Of a DNA stretch of 64,000 bases, positions 17,529-25,470 are shown in pieces. A program made the position numbers and the translations under genes. Origin of the DNA: Burkholderiales bacterium (GTDB taxonomy: Bacteria > Pseudomonadota > Gammaproteobacteria > Burkholderiales > SG8-41); NCBI GenBank assembly GCA_019749945.1, contig JAIEPF010000007.1, positions 1 to 64,000 on the forward strand, given 5' to 3'. The number at the start of each line of letters is the position of its first letter. The first letter of the stretch is position 1. Under the pieces are notes generated by a model. That model was not told the origin of the DNA, did no database searches, and saw nothing but the letters and a program-made list of their open reading frames with translations.

Positions 17529-18503
17529 TCAGTCGACTTTCATTCCGGCTGTTTTCACCACGTTTGCCCATTTTTCGGTTTCGGCCCGCATGAAGGCGCT
17601 GAATTCCTCCGGGGTATTGCCTATGGGGTCGGCGCCTTCCGCAATCAGGCGCTCACGCACATCGGGAAACTGCAGCGCTTTGACGGCTGCGCCATGCAGT
17701 TGGTCGATGATGGCTCTAGGGGTTCCCGCCTTTACGACGATGCTGTACCAGGCGCTGACTTCATGCCCGGGTAAACCCGCTTCGGCTGTTGTATGCACTT
17801 CCGGCATCAATGACGAACGTTTGGCGCCGGTGACGGCCAGCACCCGCAGTTTTCCCGCTTTCACCTGGGTCATCGCCGATGGCATGGTCGCAAAGGACAG
17901 CATGACATTCCCCGCAATAAGATCGGTCATGGCGGGGCCGGCGCCACGGTAAGGTACGTGCACGGTGTCGACTTTGGCGAGCATGTTGAATAATGCGCCG
18001 GCCAGATGGTTGGATGATCCGGTGCCGGCCGAGGAATAATTGAGTGTTCCTGGCGAGTGTCGGGCGAGTGCAATCAGTTCCCTGACGTTTTTTACGGGCA
18101 AGGACGGGTGTACCACAATCAGCAGGGGGGCCAGGGCGAGCAGTGATACCGGCGCCAGATCGCGCAGGGGCACGAAAGAAAGCTTGTACAGGCTTGGGTT
18201 AACCGCAATCGGTCCGATGTTTCCCGCCAGGATCGTATAACCATCCGCCGGGGCATTGATGGTTACTTCGGTCCCGATGTTGCCGCCGGCGCCGGGCCGG
18301 TTATCGATGATGACCTGTTTTCCAAGCAATTCGGCCAGCTTGGCGCCCACGGTGCGCGCCACAATGTCGGTGCCGCCGCCTGGTGCGTAGGAAACAATAA
18401 AACGTATGGGTTTGACGGGATAAGTCTGTGCCTGGGCAGCGGGGAGCAGCGCCAATGGCCAGACCAGCAGACTGAGCAACGCACTATAGTGTCCTGACGG
18501 CAT
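17529..18503 (-). CDS. Bug/TctC-family periplasmic solute receptor (5)
   Basis: This is a 324-residue receptor embedded in the AtuA-type operon. The signal peptide ends near AAQA (25), and the mature sequence opens QTYPVKPIRFIVSYAPGG. IDNRPGAGG, NAPADGYT and VPYRGAG follow. It has AGGAGAT upstream of the ATG. It sits 25 bp after the enoyl-CoA hydratase and directly abuts the CoA-ligase beta gene. It is the best clue that the pathway starts from an imported carboxylate. Confidence 0.93.
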   Translation of the reverse strand: MPSGHYSALLSLLVWPLALLPAAQAQTYPVKPIRFIVSYAPGGGTDIVARTVGAKLAELLGKQVIIDNRPGAGGNIGTEVTINAPADGYTILAGNIGPIAVNPSLYKLSFVPLRDLAPVSLLALAPLLIVVHPSLPVKNVRELIALARHSPGTLNYSSAGTGSSNHLAGALFNMLAKVDTVHVPYRGAGPAMTDLIAGNVMLSFATMPSAMTQVKAGKLRVLAVTGAKRSSLMPEVHTTAEAGLPGHEVSAWYSIVVKAGTPRAIIDQLHGAAVKALQFPDVRERLIAEGADPIGNTPEEFSAFMRAETEKWANVVKTAGMKVD

Positions 18504-18528
18504 GTGATCTCCTTCACAAGGGGGCGTG

Positions 18529-19320
18529 TTATTTCTTTTTTTTGCGTTCCAGGAATGCTGCCATCATGCGTTTGGGTTCGTCGGTGCTGCGCGCTTCAAC
18601 GCAAGCACGTATTCCTTGCCAGATGCCGTCAGTCAGGGACATCCGTTCCCAGTCGCGAATCAGGGTTTTCTGCAGGCGCATCACGCGCCGCCCGCCGAGG
18701 AGAATGGAAGTAATCCATTTTTCGACTGCGGCATCCAGTTCGGCGGCCGGAACGAGTTTTTGCAGAAAACCGCAGCGATAAGCCTCCTGCGCGTCGATGA
18801 TGTCCCCGGTATATATCAGTTCCAATGTCTTGCCCCAGCCAACCAGCCGCGGCAGCAGCACGGCTTCCATGCCGGAGGGGATGCCGACGCGCACTTCCGG
18901 CATGCCGAATTTCGCAGTATCGACGCCGACACGCATATCGCATGCCGCGGCGAGTTCCATGCCGAACCCCAGGCACCAGCCGTTGATTCGCGCAATCACC
19001 GGTACCGGAAAGCGTCCGATGGATTCGTTGGCAACATGGGTCAGGGTGTGTTCCACCTCGGCCTGTTCTGCCGTCAGATCTTTCATCTCGGCCAGGTCGG
19101 CGCCGGCGATGAAAGACTTTTCACCGGCGCCGGTGATGACGGCCGCGCGCAGCGTTTCATCCTTTGCCAGTCGGTTGAAGGTATCGGCGATCGCCCGTTT
19201 TCCGGGCATGCCCAGAGTGTTGTGTTTGGCGGGATTGTTGACCGTGATGTATGCGATCCGGGAGTCGCTGGAGCGCTCTTCAATGCGCACGTTGATGAGT
19301 TGGGCGGACATATCACTCAT
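18529..19320 (-). CDS. Enoyl-CoA hydratase/isomerase family protein (1)
   Basis: This 263-residue crotonase-fold enzyme starts MSDMSAQ at 19320; the ATG at 19311 is the alternative. The oxyanion-hole segments are SFIAGADLAEM and WCLGFGMELAAACDMRV. PEVRVGIPSGMEAV occupies the usual catalytic region but has no Glu at the first hydratase acid position. It may act as isomerase, hydrolase or lyase rather than as a simple hydratase. The C-terminus is Lys-rich (RKKKK). It is the fourth gene of the leftward operon. Confidence 0.87.
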   Translation of the reverse strand: MSDMSAQLINVRIEERSSDSRIAYITVNNPAKHNTLGMPGKRAIADTFNRLAKDETLRAAVITGAGEKSFIAGADLAEMKDLTAEQAEVEHTLTHVANESIGRFPVPVIARINGWCLGFGMELAAACDMRVGVDTAKFGMPEVRVGIPSGMEAVLLPRLVGWGKTLELIYTGDIIDAQEAYRCGFLQKLVPAAELDAAVEKWITSILLGGRRVMRLQKTLIRDWERMSLTDGIWQGIRACVEARSTDEPKRMMAAFLERKKKK

Positions 19321-19447
19321 GATGTTCTGCTCTGGTTGTTCGATAAGGGGTGTTCGCCGGGTCTCTGCCGCCTTCCGCAGGCATCGGCTAACTTGTCCGG
19401 ACAACTGCATATTAGGGGCGTCAGGTCAAATCTGTCAACCGGGCGGC

Positions 19448-20200
19448 TCAAGCAACCGGCACATCCGCTGCAGCATGTTCTGGAGCAAGGCCCCCGAATT
19501 GTTGCGCGACCGAAACCCGTTTCTGCGCAAGCGCCTGTTCGTGTGTGATCGTGGGTGCGGCGAGTCTGTACAGTGCGCGCCGCGTGTTGCTGAACAACGA
19601 GCGCATTTTTTCGGTCCACGGCGTTTTGCGCGCGAGTTGCGCTGCAGGACTTTCCCAGACGTCAGGGCCGGCGAGTTCGTAGGCGGTCAGGTAGCGCGGG
19701 CTGTCGCTTTTCCCGCCAAGGATGCCGGTCGACATGTAACGCCGTGCCCGCAGCACGCCAGGAATGGCGGCGCAACGCGGCAGATGCTCCTTGTCATACC
19801 ATGCGTTGTATTCGTCGATGATGTGGTCGGGGATGTCGGTATGCACGATGTACATCCACGGCGCATCGACGGGAGTGCCGCCAACCTCGCACATCAGCTT
19901 GAAGTTCATCCGTTCGCGCCGCTCGCCGTAGAGTTTGCGCATACGCAGCGACCAGGGCGTGGGATTGGCGACGATATGCTGGAAGTCCTTTGCCGCCTCG
20001 ACGCTTTCGTCCACAGTTTCGTACCAGGCCAGGTAACGGATGTCTGATTTCTCGCAAAAGTAACGGCGGGTGCGGACAAAACCCGGCAGGGCCGTCAACT
20101 GCGGCACATGCTCGAGGGTGTACCAATCGTTGAATTCCTCGTCGTGCGCGGCGGCGACATCGAGCCGGACCGTGATCAGTCCGCAGGCCTGCGTGTTCAT
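19448..20200 (-). CDS. Tandem dimeric alpha/beta-barrel domain protein
   Basis: This 250-residue protein is made of two similar ferredoxin-like halves. Each carries the EthD/monooxygenase-like signature: NDWYTLEHVPQ then LPGFVRTRRY in the first half, NAWYDKEHLPR then IPGVLRARRY in the second. Such domains pair as dimeric barrels; here both partners lie in one chain. Relatives are small catabolic enzymes or binding proteins. ATGA overlap with the DUF4387 gene shows strict coupling. A 127-bp gap separates it from the hydratase. Specific function unknown. Confidence 0.75.
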   Translation of the reverse strand: MNTQACGLITVRLDVAAAHDEEFNDWYTLEHVPQLTALPGFVRTRRYFCEKSDIRYLAWYETVDESVEAAKDFQHIVANPTPWSLRMRKLYGERRERMNFKLMCEVGGTPVDAPWMYIVHTDIPDHIIDEYNAWYDKEHLPRCAAIPGVLRARRYMSTGILGGKSDSPRYLTAYELAGPDVWESPAAQLARKTPWTEKMRSLFSNTRRALYRLAAPTITHEQALAQKRVSVAQQFGGLAPEHAAADVPVA

Positions 20201-20508
20201 GCCGGTACTTCGATGTCCACCAAGGGGCCGTACTGCTGCCCGCCGAACACATCGCCGTCGTTGACGTCGCCGGAAATCACCGGCCGCGGGATGGTGATCT
20301 TGATCGCGTTCGCGGCGTCGTAATTGATGATTGCCACCAGTTCCGGTTTCATGCGATAGGTCTTGCCGAACCACTCGGCGTTGATCAGCCGGGTATCGCG
20401 CACTTTTTCATAAACCGCGTGTTCCTTGAAAATGATGTCAAAGGTCAGTTCGAAGGGTCCGGAGTTCTTGCTGCGGATCAGTTTGGTCACTTGCCAGAGT
20501 TTGGCCAT
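20197..20508 (-). CDS. DUF4387 family protein (AtuA partner)
   Basis: This 103-residue protein is recognised as DUF4387 from MAKLWQVTKLIRSKNSGPFE and the conserved FKEHAVYEKVRDT. As far as I recall, the family occurs next to, or as the C-terminal part of, AtuA (DUF1446) proteins, suggesting the two form one complex. Here it starts 3 bp after the AtuA gene and overlaps the next gene by 4 bp. The biochemical role is not established. Confidence 0.82.
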   Translation of the reverse strand: MAKLWQVTKLIRSKNSGPFELTFDIIFKEHAVYEKVRDTRLINAEWFGKTYRMKPELVAIINYDAANAIKITIPRPVISGDVNDGDVFGGQQYGPLVDIEVPA

Positions 20509-20511
20509 GGT

Positions 20512-21879
20512 TCAGACTTTCTCGTACGCGATGCGGAACATTTCCAGCGGACTGTCCGGTTCGACCACATGATTCATGTTGAAGCGGTAGCTGGCGCCCT
20601 TGTCGATTTCGGCCGGCGAGTAGGGGAAGGCGACCGAGGTGATCAGTCCCGTCCACTCCGGCACCGGGTAGTGCACGGCGATGTGGCTCAGGGACTTGGC
20701 CAATGCGTTGGCCAGTTTCTGGTCGGGCGCGGTGATCTGGAACAGCAGGCCGACTTCGTGGCCGATGCTCATGTCCGGCTCCAATACGCCCATCGCGGCA
20801 TTGCGGCCGAACTGGCGCACGTCGAGGCGGTAGCGGTTGTCGATGCCGTCGCCCATCACGGCGCGGATGCGGTCGCGCGCCGCCTTGATCAGGTTTTCCA
20901 GCCAGTGGTCGAACTGGCGCAGGATGATCGGATCGCGCACCGAGCCGATGACGATGCTCTGGTAGCCGGCGAGTTCAGCGCCTTCGAGTTTGATGGTGTA
21001 GCGCTCGGCCTTTTTGAAGGTGCTGCCGGAAACCTTGACTGCACGGTCGGAGACGGCTTCGTAGCGCGCATTGACGGTATTCAGGATGCCCGAAGGCTCG
21101 ACCAGTTCGTACGGCGTGGAATTTTCGTAGAGGTTGTGCGAGGCAACGCTGGCCGGATCGCAGCGGTAATCGGGATTCGGCGGCTCGATGATGAAATGGT
21201 CGTCGGTGACGATGGCGAAATTGCAATCCGGGTATTTGCGCAGCACCACGCTGGCGGCGCCGCATTCCATGATCTTGGCCATATGCCAGACGGTGGCCGG
21301 ATTGAAACCCTTCATTACCGGCATCGCCGCGAAGATCGAGGTGTCGCTGGAGCGGCCGGCAATCACCACGTCGGCGCCGTTCTGCAGCGCTTCGATATAA
21401 GGCTCGGCGCCGCACATGCCGACGATATGCGAGCTGCGGTCGATCACCGCTTCGTCGAACGCCGGCGCATTGGCCAGCGGCTTGATGCGGCCTTCCTTCA
21501 GGCGTTTTTTCAGGTAGCCCCGATCCTGTTCGGATTTGATGGTCGCCAGTTTGAAATTGAGTTTTTCTTCACGGGCGATTTCTCGGGCGATACCGGCGAG
21601 GCGTTCGACCTGGGCGTCGGTGCCGGCGGTCATGGCCGAGCCGACCATCACCGGGATTTTCGCTGCGCGGGCCGCGATGAGCATCAGCCGCAGGTCGCGT
21701 TTGCAGGCGGCATCGGAAAACTGCGGTTCGCCGGAACCGAGATGGTGCGGGCCGGGATCGGTGGAGCCGGCGTCCGCGCCGATGAAGTCGGGCTTCAGCG
21801 TCATCGCCCGTTTCATGGTTTCTTCGCGGAAACCGGAACCGAGGATGCCGGTCGCGGACAGGATGCGGATTTCTTTCAT
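20512..21879 (-). CDS. AtuA-family protein (DUF1446, acyclic terpene utilisation type)
   Basis: This 455-residue protein corresponds to the AtuA family, named from the citronellol/geraniol pathway of Pseudomonas but widespread elsewhere. Recognisable segments are GADAGSTDPGPHHLGSG near residue 35 and DVVIAGRSSDTSIFA around 190. A Rossmann-like arrangement is likely. It leads the seven-gene leftward operon and is followed by its usual partner, DUF4387. No atuC/atuF carboxylase genes are present, so a terpene substrate is unlikely. The Bug receptor and CoA ligase point to a polar carboxylate. Confidence 0.85.
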   Translation of the reverse strand: MKEIRILSATGILGSGFREETMKRAMTLKPDFIGADAGSTDPGPHHLGSGEPQFSDAACKRDLRLMLIAARAAKIPVMVGSAMTAGTDAQVERLAGIAREIAREEKLNFKLATIKSEQDRGYLKKRLKEGRIKPLANAPAFDEAVIDRSSHIVGMCGAEPYIEALQNGADVVIAGRSSDTSIFAAMPVMKGFNPATVWHMAKIMECGAASVVLRKYPDCNFAIVTDDHFIIEPPNPDYRCDPASVASHNLYENSTPYELVEPSGILNTVNARYEAVSDRAVKVSGSTFKKAERYTIKLEGAELAGYQSIVIGSVRDPIILRQFDHWLENLIKAARDRIRAVMGDGIDNRYRLDVRQFGRNAAMGVLEPDMSIGHEVGLLFQITAPDQKLANALAKSLSHIAVHYPVPEWTGLITSVAFPYSPAEIDKGASYRFNMNHVVEPDSPLEMFRIAYEKV

Positions 21880-21993
21880 GGCGGTTCGGATTCCCCGTAA
21901 CTGATCGTTTTGTCAGTGCCCTGATGTCTGCGTTTCAGAAAACGCAACGGCGGCAACCAGTGCCGCCGCTACAGGCTATTTGCAGGAAGTGTA

Positions 21994-22890
21994 TCAAACC
22001 GCGACGCTGCCCCGCACGGTAGTCCGATACATGAGACGACGCAGCGGCAGGTCGTAATCGAAGTTGGCCTTGTGCAGCGCAGAGCAGTTGTCCCACAGCA
22101 GCAGATCGCCGGCCTGCCAGCGGTGGCGGTACTGGAATTCGGGTTTGATCGTGTGCTCGCAGATTTCCTTTTTCAGGGCTTCGCTTTCAGCCGGGGGCAG
22201 GCCGACGATGGCCGAGGTGTGGGCTTCGTTGATGAACAGGCTCTTGCGCCCGGTCACGGGGTGGGTGCGGACAATGGGCGCTTCGACATCCGGCACGCTT
22301 TTCAGCTGTTCTTCAGTGGGGAAATGTTCCTGTACCACACGGCCGCCGCGGGCTGCCTCTTCTTTTTGCACCTGCGCGTTCTTGGTGCGGTAGTAACGGT
22401 AGCTGTGCACGTTTTTCAGGCCCTGCAGACGTTGTTTCATCGCTTCCGGCAGCGCCTCGTAGGCAGCCGTGGTGCTGGTGAAGCTGGTGTCGCCCAGCAC
22501 TTGGCCGTCCTTGACCGGCACTTCAACAGCGTACAAGGCCGACAGCAGACTAGGTTCTTTTTTGTACGACAGGTCGCTATGCCAGAAACGGCCGGCGTCC
22601 TGGGCGCCGATGGCATTGCCCTTGTCGTCGAGCAGGTTGGACACAACGAGGATTTCCGGATGGCCGGGCAGACGGCTTTCCTTGCGCACATGCTGTTCGA
22701 GGATGCCGAAACGTCTGGTGAATTCGACTTGCTGCGCCGGGGTGATCTTTTGGTTGCGGAAAAAAACCACCTCATTGTCAAAAAAAGCCTTGGCAATCTG
22801 CGCGAAAACGTCGTCGCTCAGCGGCTGGCTCAGGTCCGCGCCGGAAATTTCTGCGCCGATGTGTTTGCCGACGCGGGTTACGGTAATCAT
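21994..22890 (-). CDS. TauD/TfdA-family 2-oxoglutarate dioxygenase
   Basis: This 298-residue non-haem Fe(II) dioxygenase couples 2-oxoglutarate decarboxylation to substrate hydroxylation. The metal triad is visible: His104 and Asp106 in FWHSDLSY, and distal His273 in SALHKANF. Arg residues for 2-oxoglutarate follow at about 284-290. A perfect AGGAGG (22896-22901) precedes the ATG. The gene diverges from a CysB-like regulator. That context fits taurine or another sulfonate as substrate, but TfdA-like acids or other targets are possible. Active-site residues look intact. Confidence 0.9.
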   Translation of the reverse strand: MITVTRVGKHIGAEISGADLSQPLSDDVFAQIAKAFFDNEVVFFRNQKITPAQQVEFTRRFGILEQHVRKESRLPGHPEILVVSNLLDDKGNAIGAQDAGRFWHSDLSYKKEPSLLSALYAVEVPVKDGQVLGDTSFTSTTAAYEALPEAMKQRLQGLKNVHSYRYYRTKNAQVQKEEAARGGRVVQEHFPTEEQLKSVPDVEAPIVRTHPVTGRKSLFINEAHTSAIVGLPPAESEALKKEICEHTIKPEFQYRHRWQAGDLLLWDNCSALHKANFDYDLPLRRLMYRTTVRGSVAV

Positions 22891-22969
22891 TCATGCCTCC
22901 TGTGGCGGTTCGGTTGCTTTGTTGATGGCAGTCATCCTAGCAAGTCCTTGTCATGCGATAAAAGAATTA

Positions 22970-22999
22970 TTATGTATATCACCATGTTATTTATGTATA
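22970..22999. promoter_or_regulatory. Direct repeats TTATGTATA, putative regulator site
   Basis: Two identical 9-mers at 22970-22978 and 22991-22999 sit 21 bp apart, two helical turns. They lie in an AT-rich patch of the divergent tauD-like/cysB-like intergenic region. The spacing suits a tetrameric LysR-type regulator. Confidence 0.5.
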
Positions 23000-23042
23000 G
23001 TAAGCGCGGATAATCTACCGGGCCGGCCATACCCTCGCTGCC

Positions 23043-23969
23043 ATGACGCTTAAACAATTGCGCTTCCTGCGCGAAATTTCACGCCAGTCCTTCAATATTT
23101 CGGCCGCCGCGGTTGCGTTGCATACCTCGCAGCCGGGCGTGAGCCGGCAGATCCAGCTGCTGGAGCAGGAACTGGGCATGGAACTGCTGGTGCGCCGAAC
23201 CAACCGCATCCTTGATCTGACCGAAACCGGACGCGCCATTCTGCAGTCGGCGGAGCGTCTGCTGAGCGAGATGGAGAATATTGCCCTGATCGCGGCCGAT
23301 GCACGCAATGAAGGGGGCGGGCGGCTGGTGCTTGCCACCAGCCACCTGCATGCGCGTTACACGCTGCCGATTCCCGTGCGCGAGTTCTCGCGGCGCTATC
23401 CGGATGTGCAGCTGCATCTGCTGCAGGCGGATCCGGATGACATCACCAGGCTGGTCGAATCACGCGAGGCCGACATCGGCATCAGCACCGAGCTGACTCA
23501 GGGCCACCCCGAACTGGTGCAGTTGCCGGCGCACCCTTTGCGCCGCAGCGTGATCATGCCCAAGGGACATCCGCTGGGCCGTAAAAAGCGCATCACGCTC
23601 GCTGACTTTGCTGATTATCCCTTCGTCAGTTATCACCCGCGGTCGCGCGGTGGACAGATCATCGGCAAAGCGTTCCGTGATGCAGGTATTACGGCACGCC
23701 ATGTGGTCAGCGCCAGCGATTCAGACGTGATCAAGGCCTATGTGACGGAGGGTCTGGGCATTGCCGTGGTGCCGGCGATCGCACTGGATCCGCGCGCGGA
23801 TGCCGGCCTGCATGCGGTGGATGTGACGCGGCTGTTTCCCGAGAGCTTGATGACGGTCAGCCTGCGGCGCGGCACCCATCTGCGCCGTTACCTGACCGAT
23901 TTCATTGAAATGGTGGTGCCGCAGCTGGGTCGGGCGGCGGTGGAGCGCGCGATGCGCATTCCGGGGTGA
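23043..23969 (+). CDS. CysB/Cbl-like LysR-type transcription regulator
   Basis: This 308-residue regulator aligns over its whole length with CysB as I remember it: MTLKQLRFLREI, TSQPGVSRQIQLLEQELG in the N-terminal helix-turn-helix, ATSHLHARYTLP at the start of the effector domain, ASDSDVIKAYV and GLGIAVVPAIALDP later. CysB-type proteins sense O-acetylserine or sulfur status and switch on sulfonate-use genes. Its divergent neighbour is a TauD-like dioxygenase, the classic kind of target. Confidence 0.9.
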   Translation: MTLKQLRFLREISRQSFNISAAAVALHTSQPGVSRQIQLLEQELGMELLVRRTNRILDLTETGRAILQSAERLLSEMENIALIAADARNEGGGRLVLATSHLHARYTLPIPVREFSRRYPDVQLHLLQADPDDITRLVESREADIGISTELTQGHPELVQLPAHPLRRSVIMPKGHPLGRKKRITLADFADYPFVSYHPRSRGGQIIGKAFRDAGITARHVVSASDSDVIKAYVTEGLGIAVVPAIALDPRADAGLHAVDVTRLFPESLMTVSLRRGTHLRRYLTDFIEMVVPQLGRAAVERAMRIPG

Positions 23970-24035
23970 CGCTTCAGCTAGAATACGGCTTCAGAACGCG
24001 GTTTTCACGGTAGTAAAACTAATCAGGAGTTTTTC

Positions 24036-24656
24036 ATGAAGCTGTATGGCTCGCTCACTTCTCCCTACGTGCGCAAGGCGCGCGTGCTGATCCACGAAAA
24101 GAACATGCCGGTCGAGTTCATCGTGGAGGATCCGTGGGTCGAGGACAGCCCCATAATTATCAAGAACCCGCTGTCCAAGGTGCCGGCACTGGAAATCGGC
24201 GCCGACAGCTATATGTTCGAGTCGGTGCTGGTCGTGCATTACCTCGACCATGCCGACGGCAAATCCTTCACGCCGCGTGATCCGGCCGGTTACTGGCAGT
24301 CGCAGTGGTGGCAGGCGCTGGGGCAGGGCATCATCGACGCCGGCATTGCCCGCGTGTTCGAAACCCGCCGCCCGGAAGAGAAACAGATGCCGGAAAAAAT
24401 GGTGCGTGAGGAGCAGCGCATCGCACGCGCCATCGACCTCGCGGAAAAAACCATGAAAGAAAACAGCGAATTCCTGCTCGGCAACCGTTTCGGCCTGGCC
24501 GACATCGTGATGGGCGTGGCCATGCAGTACACGGATTTCCGTTATGCCCACGACTGGCGCAGCCGCGCACCGAAGCTGGCGAAATGGCTGGCGGGGGTTG
24601 CCGCGCGGCCGTCGTTCGAGGAAACGCTGCCGCCGGGTTTTGTCAAAGTCGCCTGA
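24036..24656 (+). CDS. Glutathione S-transferase family protein (2)
   Basis: This is a 206-residue GST. The N-terminal thioredoxin fold begins MKLYGSLTSPYVRKARV, with Ser9 and Pro10 at the position used for thiolate activation. LSKVPALE and FESVLVVHYLD complete the glutathione site. The C-terminal helices contain FGLADIVMG. AGGAG precedes the ATG. It is followed by a strong terminator and appears monocistronic. The substrate is unknown; it is similar to stringent-starvation or maleylpyruvate-like groups only at fold level. Confidence 0.88.
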   Translation: MKLYGSLTSPYVRKARVLIHEKNMPVEFIVEDPWVEDSPIIIKNPLSKVPALEIGADSYMFESVLVVHYLDHADGKSFTPRDPAGYWQSQWWQALGQGIIDAGIARVFETRRPEEKQMPEKMVREEQRIARAIDLAEKTMKENSEFLLGNRFGLADIVMGVAMQYTDFRYAHDWRSRAPKLAKWLAGVAARPSFEETLPPGFVKVA

Positions 24657-24675
24657 TTCAGGCAGGCGGATCATG

Positions 24676-24703
24676 AAAAAGGGCGCTGTGGCGCCCTTTT
24701 TTT
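24676..24703 (+). terminator. Bidirectional terminator after GST 2
   Basis: AAAAAGGGCGC pairs with GCGCCCTTTTT around a short loop and ends in seven T, with an A-run on the other side. It separates the GST from the convergent leftward gene at 24723. Confidence 0.9.
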
Positions 24704-24722
24704 GTACGAGTTCGCTTCAGCT

Positions 24723-25466
24723 TCAGTCACGCATTGAAAGCGGCAGGCGGAACCAGAGCACACTGGCAATGCCCAGCAGCACCCAGGCCACGGTCACCAG
24801 CGTACGCCATGGCCCGCCGCCGCGGCGGATGATGTCGACGTCCTCGACATAAACCGTCTCGCAGGCACCGTTGCCCATGTCGTTGCGTACGGTGCTGGTG
24901 CCGCGACGGAAGGGCTGGCCGTTGTGGTTGTGTGAATATTCGGCGAGGTAGCCACGGAAACGGATCTGGTCGCCGATGCGCACCGAGCGCAGTTTTTTGG
25001 CAATGGCAGGGTCGTTGGTCAGCAGGTGGTTGTTGGAAATGGCGGTCCAGTCGAAAGCCGCGAAGGCTTCCCGGGTTGGTGCTTCAAGATTGCACACAAA
25101 CTGGCCGCTGGAGAATTTGATGTCGCGATAGGCGCCGCTGGCGGCGTTGTTGCCCCAGATCACGCACAGGTCAACCACGTTGAGGTGATCGTTCCATTCG
25201 CGATGAATGTAATCCCACCAGCTGTCGCTGTCGTGAAGGCTGACGACGAGGCCGTACAGTTCGTAGCGGTACAGCGGCTGGATGCTGTAGGTGACACCGT
25301 TTACCGCGACGGTTCGCGGTGGCTCGCGTACCTGAACCTGTTCCGGTTCCTGCTGCAGCCCTTCGACCAGCAGGGCGGGTTGCGGGAGCTGGTAGCGTTG
25401 CCACAGCGATGCGGCGAGCAGCGCGAAACCGGTGATGAACAGCAGTCTGACCAGTGTGCGCATCAA
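24723..25466 (-). CDS. Two-TM hypothetical membrane protein
   Basis: This is a 247-residue protein I cannot name. One N-terminal helix (about 5-22) and one C-terminal helix (about 222-240) bracket a soluble, probably periplasmic domain of roughly 195 residues. That domain has several Trp/Tyr (SWWDYIHREWNDH), HNHNGQP and two to three Cys. It lies 4 bp downstream of the aldehyde dehydrogenase on the same strand, so it is co-transcribed, but no functional link is obvious. Confidence 0.7.
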   Translation of the reverse strand: MMRTLVRLLFITGFALLAASLWQRYQLPQPALLVEGLQQEPEQVQVREPPRTVAVNGVTYSIQPLYRYELYGLVVSLHDSDSWWDYIHREWNDHLNVVDLCVIWGNNAASGAYRDIKFSSGQFVCNLEAPTREAFAAFDWTAISNNHLLTNDPAIAKKLRSVRIGDQIRFRGYLAEYSHNHNGQPFRRGTSTVRNDMGNGACETVYVEDVDIIRRGGGPWRTLVTVAWVLLGIASVLWFRLPLSMRD

Positions 25467-25470
25467 AACC

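Noticed and set aside
20419..21900. 493-codon plus-strand frame
   Set aside because: Antisense shadow of the AtuA gene; no recognisable protein features.
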